Part shown: positions 6,611-8,980 of the stretch, in pieces
Layout: every line of letters begins with the position of its first letter
How positions within the stretch are numbered: position 1 is the stretch's first letter
Assembly: GCA_030670605.1 (NCBI GenBank)
Contig: DAOVBK010000045.1
Location: forward strand, 1-8,980
Origin: Candidatus Stahliibacteriota bacterium
GTDB lineage: Bacteria; Hydrothermota; Tepidihabitantia; SM23-42
Direction: 5' to 3'
DNA: 8,980 nt
The notes under the pieces: model-generated
Database searches by the model: none
What the model saw: only the letters and a program-made list of their open reading frames with translations
What the model was told of the DNA's origin: nothing
Made by a program: the position numbers and the translations under genes

Positions 6611-6653
6611 TTGTCAAATTGTATAAATATCAGGCCTGACCCCAACTCAGGCC
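6611..6653 (-). repeat. GGGGTCA end-like motif, right copy, with REP-like hairpin
   Basis: On the minus strand it reads TGGGGTCAGGCCTGATAT and later TTTGACA, the same order of parts as the RAYT element ends. It contains a perfect hairpin: GGCCTGA (6633-6639), 7-base loop, TCAGGCC (6647-6653), ending 6 bp before the -35 box at 6660. No T-run follows. Confidence 0.5.
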
Positions 6654-6659
6654 ACCGTA

Positions 6660-6687
6660 TTGACAGCAATTGAAATCGTTGTATAAT
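6660..6687 (+). promoter_or_regulatory. Consensus sigma-70 promoter for the small Cys protein
   Basis: TTGACA at 6660-6665, 16-bp spacer, TATAAT at 6682-6687: both boxes are perfect consensus. Expected +1 is near 6694, giving a leader of about 155 nt that contains the heptamer array before the gene at 6849. Confidence 0.8.
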
Positions 6688-6709
6688 CAAGCGAGAAGAA
6701 CAGTACGTG

Positions 6710-6816
6710 TTTTGCCCTTTGACTTTTGCCCTTTGTCTTTTGCCTTATTCTTTTACTCTTTGACTCTTCGATCTTTTGACTCTGTGACTTTGTGTTTGCC
6801 TTTTGATTTTTGCCTT
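6710..6816 (+). repeat. Heptamer array TTTTGCC / CTTTGAC in the leader of the next gene
   Basis: From 6710 the heptamers TTTTGCC and CTTTG(A/T)C alternate with exact 7-bp spacing for five units (6710-6744), forming a 14-bp higher unit. The series then decays through T/C-rich variants such as TTTGACT to about 6816, ending with TTTTTGCCTT. The strand is almost free of A and G except at the conserved G-A/C positions. It lies wholly inside the predicted transcribed leader. Confidence 0.75.
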
Positions 6817-6834
6817 AGGAAGAGAGCTTCGAGC

Positions 6835-6843
6835 AAGGAGGTG
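6835..6843 (+). promoter_or_regulatory. Near-perfect Shine-Dalgarno
   Basis: AAGGAGGTG, with its AGGAGG core 7 bp before the ATG at 6849. This is the strongest ribosome site in the window and the main reason to accept the short gene after it. Confidence 0.8.
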
Positions 6844-6848
6844 TAATC

Positions 6849-7010
6849 ATGGGTGATGGTCTGAAATGTCCGTTCAAAGGTGCAGGCCGGCCAGAACAAT
6901 GCGACAAAGAGAAGTGCGTTTTGTGGCATGAGGGTGGCTGCGCTTTTATGCATATAGCAGTCGCACTTGGTGATGTGAGCGAATCACTGAGAGGGCGACA
7001 AAGCATATAA
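6849..7010 (+). CDS. Small four-cysteine protein of unknown function (53 aa)
   Basis: Encodes 53 residues beginning MGDGLKCPFKG. Cysteines are at 7, 18, 23 and 31 in the order CPF...C-x4-CVLW...GCAF, and the C-terminal 20 residues look helical (IAVALGDVSESL). The spacing is unlike a simple CxxC zinc ribbon, but four cysteines within 25 residues suggest metal or cluster binding, or a compact disulfide fold if exported. There is no signal peptide, so a cytoplasmic metal site is the better guess. I recall small proteins with CPF/CALW/GCAI patterns in diverse bacteria but know no function. Support comes from the perfect promoter at 6660 and the strong Shine-Dalgarno. The zinc-ribbon gene downstream has its own promoter. 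Confidence 0.75.
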   Translation: MGDGLKCPFKGAGRPEQCDKEKCVLWHEGGCAFMHIAVALGDVSESLRGRQSI

Positions 7011-7040
7011 AATTTAGCGTACTATACCACATTAGTCTTA

Positions 7041-7068
7041 AGTCGAACAGTCGACCATTGACGACTGT
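7041..7068. promoter_or_regulatory. AGTCG/CGACT repeats over the -35 box: possible operator
   Basis: AGTCGA occurs twice as a direct repeat, at 7041 and 7049. ACAGTCG (7047-7053) pairs with CGACTGT (7062-7068) across 8 bases, forming an inverted repeat that overlaps the -35 hexamer at 7058-7063. No T-run follows, so a repressor site is more likely than a terminator. Confidence 0.4.
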
Positions 7069-7085
7069 ATTACCACCCTTATAAT
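7058..7085 (+). promoter_or_regulatory. Promoter of the zinc-ribbon gene, near-leaderless
   Basis: TTGACG at 7058-7063, 16-bp spacer, TATAAT at 7080-7085. Expected +1 is 7091-7093, leaving 2-4 bases or none before the ATG at 7095. No Shine-Dalgarno is present. Confidence 0.75.
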
Positions 7086-7094
7086 TAATTAGAC

Positions 7095-7619
7095 ATGGTC
7101 AACGTCTATCATTGTACAAAATGCAGCTATGAGTGGGAAAGTATACAGTATGAATTCGCCTGCCCGAAATGTGGCGCGGATGTAGAGATCATGATCGAAT
7201 TGTCACTTGGATTCTGGCACCGAATGCTCGATACTATCAATGATATGGAGCAGGGTAGTGAACAGAGGACCGCTACGAGAACGAGATTTCACGTCCTCTC
7301 GTCCGAAGACAATCTCTTGTTCGATGATACTGGCTGTACCCTCAGCATCACTGATAGACGGAAGGAGATTGAAGATATGTACAGGACGCGGGATAAGAAT
7401 GTACGGCATCTTATTGAAGAGTGTATTAAGACGGTTGTCGTCGACAGTAAAGACTACAATTATCTCACTGCACGGCTATCTCCCACGGGAGAAATAGAGA
7501 TTGTTGATCAGTTCAATGGAAAAGAAATCCCATGGCACAGGCTCAATGATGATGAGCAGTGGGCGTTGTGGCTTTGTTTCAATGAACTCATTGACGAAAT
7601 AGACAAAATCAGTCGATAA
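7095..7619 (+). CDS. Zinc-ribbon protein of unknown function (174 aa)
   Basis: The first 28 residues form a zinc ribbon: C7-x2-C10, a 12-residue loop, then C23-P-K-C26-G, similar in spacing to FmdB-type and rubredoxin-like ribbons. The rest (about 35-174) is acidic, mixed alpha/beta and cysteine-poor, and I recognise no family. Visible landmarks are a helix near 38-52 (FWHRMLDTINDMEQ), a basic patch RTATRTRFHV, a helix near 95-115 (RRKEIEDMYRTRDKNVRHL), and an acidic helical end (DDEQWALWLCFNELIDEIDKI). The protein probably binds nucleic acid or a protein partner through the ribbon, but this is inference. It is followed 60 bp later by hutI, which has a separate promoter, so a role in histidine degradation is not implied. 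Confidence 0.8.
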   Translation: MVNVYHCTKCSYEWESIQYEFACPKCGADVEIMIELSLGFWHRMLDTINDMEQGSEQRTATRTRFHVLSSEDNLLFDDTGCTLSITDRRKEIEDMYRTRDKNVRHLIEECIKTVVVDSKDYNYLTARLSPTGEIEIVDQFNGKEIPWHRLNDDEQWALWLCFNELIDEIDKISR

Positions 7620-7643
7620 TTCCTTCAAAATCTCCGCAAACTG

Positions 7644-7671
7644 TTGACATTACGCAAAATTGACGTAGAAT
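7644..7671 (+). promoter_or_regulatory. Promoter of hutI-ftcD, near-leaderless
   Basis: TTGACA at 7644-7649, 16-bp spacer, TAGAAT at 7666-7671. Expected +1 falls at 7678-7680, and the A of the ATG start is 7680. No Shine-Dalgarno lies upstream of this ATG. Confidence 0.72.
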
Positions 7672-7680
7672 AGACGTCTA
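7671..7680. promoter_or_regulatory. Palindrome at the hutI transcription start: possible operator
   Basis: TAGACGTCTA is a perfect 10-bp palindrome running from the last base of the -10 box to the first base of the start codon. A protein bound here would block promoter opening. Its sequence is partly constrained by the -10 box and the ATG, so chance is possible. Confidence 0.35.
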
Positions 7681-8879
7681 TGGCGTTACTGATTGATAAT
7701 GCATCAGAGATACTGACCATGAAAACAGGTCTCCATGTACTCAGGAACGCGTCACTATTCGTAGAAAATGGAACGATTAAGCATATTGGTTCTGTAAAGT
7801 ACACAAAGAAGCGGCACACAACAATAAACGCACGCGGTTGTGTCGTATGCCCAGGGTTTGTAGATTCTCACACACATCTCGTTTACGGAGGGTCGCGTGA
7901 GGATGAATTCGCATTGCGCGTTACCGGCGTAAAGTATGAGAAGATCGCACAATCAGGCGGCGGTATTGCGAGCACCGTGAAGATGACACGTGAGGCTAGC
8001 GAAACAGAGCTCTATGATACGGGAATGCAGAGACTGAATAGAATTGCACAACATGGTACGACGACGGTCGAGATAAAAAGTGGATACGGTCTCAACACAC
8101 GAGAAGAAATAAAAATGCTCCGCGTCATACACAAACTTGAGAGAAATTCTCATCTCGATGTTGTACCTACGTTCTTAGTTCACACTATTCCACAACACAT
8201 GAATCGAAACAACTACATCGATCTTGTTACCAAAGAGATGCTTCCTGAAGTTACGCGTCAGAAACTTGCTGTTTTCTGTGATATCTTCTGCGACAAAATC
8301 GCTTTCACAAGAAAAGAAAGTAAGACCGTGCTCCTGAAGGCGAAGGAACTCGGACTGGCTCTCAAAATACATGCCGACCAGTTTGCCAATATTGGTGCGG
8401 CACATCTTGCCGCGGAACTGAAATGCATTTCCGCAGAGCATCTTGAATGTACGACAAAAGGAGCGATCAAGAGGATGAAAAAAGCCGGTGTTATTCCCAC
8501 GCTCCTGCCTGGTGCAACATTTTTCCTGCAGATGAAAAAGAAACCAAACATACGAGCGTATCAAGAAACGAAAACGCACGTTGCGCTTGCCTCTGATTAC
8601 AATCCCGGCTCATGCATGATCTATTCGATGCCAAAGATAGTGTCACTGGCATGCATTTCCTATGGTATGCACGTCGAAGATGCATTGCTCGCAGCAACCA
8701 AGTACGGTGCAAAGGCACTCAATCTCTATGACCGGCTTGGGAGTATTGAGGAGGGTAAACAGGCTGATATTGTTGTGTTTAATGTAGATCATTACAAGAA
8801 AATTCCGTACCATTTTGGAGAAGATGTCGTCAAGTATACGATCAAAAAAGGAAGGGTCATTTATGGAGAAGATAGTTGA
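7680..8879 (+). CDS. hutI: Imidazolonepropionase
   Basis: Protein of 399 aa, normal length for HutI, an amidohydrolase-superfamily metalloenzyme. It hydrolyses 4-imidazolone-5-propanoate to N-formimino-L-glutamate, the third step of histidine degradation, in the cytoplasm. Key sites: DSHTHLVYGGSR holds metal ligands H64 and H66; YEKIAQSGGGIASTV (86-100) is a HutI signature; GTTTVEIKSGYGL (126-138) includes E131; H168 and H231 (KIHADQ) follow; D306 in ASDYNPGS completes the metal site. The C-terminal strand (ADIVVFNVDHY) closes the composite beta domain as in the family. The start is ATG at 7680, placed at the predicted transcription start. The 3' end overlaps ftcD by 17 bp, so the two are cotranscribed and act in sequence. 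hutH and hutU are not in the window. Confidence 0.96.
   Translation: MALLIDNASEILTMKTGLHVLRNASLFVENGTIKHIGSVKYTKKRHTTINARGCVVCPGFVDSHTHLVYGGSREDEFALRVTGVKYEKIAQSGGGIASTVKMTREASETELYDTGMQRLNRIAQHGTTTVEIKSGYGLNTREEIKMLRVIHKLERNSHLDVVPTFLVHTIPQHMNRNNYIDLVTKEMLPEVTRQKLAVFCDIFCDKIAFTRKESKTVLLKAKELGLALKIHADQFANIGAAHLAAELKCISAEHLECTTKGAIKRMKKAGVIPTLLPGATFFLQMKKKPNIRAYQETKTHVALASDYNPGSCMIYSMPKIVSLACISYGMHVEDALLAATKYGAKALNLYDRLGSIEEGKQADIVVFNVDHYKKIPYHFGEDVVKYTIKKGRVIYGEDS
8847..8856 (+). promoter_or_regulatory. Shine-Dalgarno of ftcD within hutI
   Basis: AAAGGAAGGG, ending 6 bp before the ATG at 8863. It supports this start inside the end of hutI and contrasts with the absence of such a site ahead of hutI. 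Confidence 0.65.
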
Positions 8880-8980
8880 GTGTATTCCCAATTTCAGCGA
8901 AGGTAGGGATCAAGCGAAACTTGATCAGATTCTCGATGAGATAAAAAGCTCGGGTGTGGAATTGCTCGATCAGGAAAAGG
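8863..8980 (+). CDS. ftcD: Glutamate formimidoyltransferase, N-terminal part (3' truncated by window)
   Basis: 39 complete codons are visible before the window ends. The opening MEKIVECIPNFSEGRD is the conserved N-terminus of the formiminotransferase domain. This enzyme moves the formimino group of formiminoglutamate to tetrahydrofolate, releasing glutamate and feeding one-carbon metabolism. The substrate is the product of HutI, whose gene overlaps this one by 17 bp in another frame, so coupled translation is likely. Whether the full gene also has a cyclodeaminase domain, as in the bifunctional form, cannot be told from this part. Confidence 0.93.
   Translation, partial: MEKIVECIPNFSEGRDQAKLDQILDEIKSSGVELLDQEK

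Larger units (their letters stand above)
6061..6659. other. Gene-free, repeat-rich intergenic region
   Basis: No credible coding region on either strand. It is assembled from short elements listed separately: a GGGGTCA end-like motif, a 9-bp tandem array, 7-bp tandem arrays, two hairpins within a pyrimidine/purine-rich block, a MITE-like element, and a second GGGGTCA end-like motif with a REP-like hairpin. No rho-independent terminator with a T-run was found after the radical SAM gene. Confidence 0.75.

Noticed and set aside
6137..6816. CRISPR array
   Set aside because: Repeats are 7-9 bp in direct tandem without unique spacers of 30-40 bp, and no cas gene is present.
6753..7006. Two minus-strand ORFs of 63-66 aa across the heptamer array and the small gene
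   Set aside because: Low-complexity translations antisense to a gene with a strong promoter and ribosome site; no family features.
7047..7068. Terminator of the small Cys gene
   Set aside because: The stem has no T-run and overlaps the next promoter's -35 box, so an operator fits better.
8175..8579. 134-aa minus-strand ORF inside hutI
   Set aside because: Antisense shadow of a conserved enzyme; composition shows no domain and no ribosome site was seen.

Overview
The window looks like a chromosomal piece of an uncultured bacterium of moderate, slightly AT-rich composition. The evidence for bacteria is a full-length YifB/ComM AAA+ protein, sigma-70-type promoters (TTGACA/TATAAT) and Shine-Dalgarno sites on several genes. 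A candidate-phylum lineage such as WOR-3/Stahlbacteria would fit the gene mix and the repeat-rich intergenic DNA, but this is an impression and the sequence does not prove it. No rRNA, tRNA or CRISPR was seen.

Left part (1-1964, + strand): the tail of a GltD-like FAD/NAD(P) oxidoreductase, then a tight three-gene run. This run encodes an exported metallo-beta-lactamase-fold protein (COG1237-like), a class I SAM methyltransferase overlapping it by 8 bp, and a 2[4Fe-4S] ferredoxin with a helical tail. A 992-bp transposable element (1978-2969) follows. It has perfect 27-bp inverted ends and carries one Y1/HUH transposase of the REP-associated (RAYT) type. It sits in the short gap between the ferredoxin gene and the convergent comM/yifB gene (2981-4522, - strand).

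Middle (4523-6060): a divergent promoter region separates comM from a cobalamin-binding-type radical SAM gene. comM has no Shine-Dalgarno of its own but is overlapped at its start by a 23-codon leader ORF that has a strong one. The radical SAM gene has a promoter placed so that its GTG start would be the first transcribed base.

Repeat-rich gap (6061-6848): no protein gene, but a patchwork of short-period tandem repeats (four 7-bp arrays and one 9-bp array), REP-like hairpins, a MITE-like inverted-repeat element of about 100 bp, and two inward-facing GGGGTCA motifs resembling RAYT ends. It ends in a consensus promoter whose inferred 155-nt leader is mostly heptamer repeat and leads to a small four-cysteine protein with a near-perfect Shine-Dalgarno.

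Right part (7095-8980, + strand): a zinc-ribbon protein of unknown function, then hutI overlapping the start of ftcD. HutI makes formiminoglutamate, the substrate of the glutamate formimidoyltransferase encoded by ftcD, so these are consecutive steps of histidine degradation.

The most striking theme is transcriptional. Five promoters can be read by eye, all with a 16-bp spacer, and three of them put the start codon at or within a few bases of +1 with no Shine-Dalgarno (leaderless mRNAs). Genes inside operons or with long leaders have clear Shine-Dalgarno sites.
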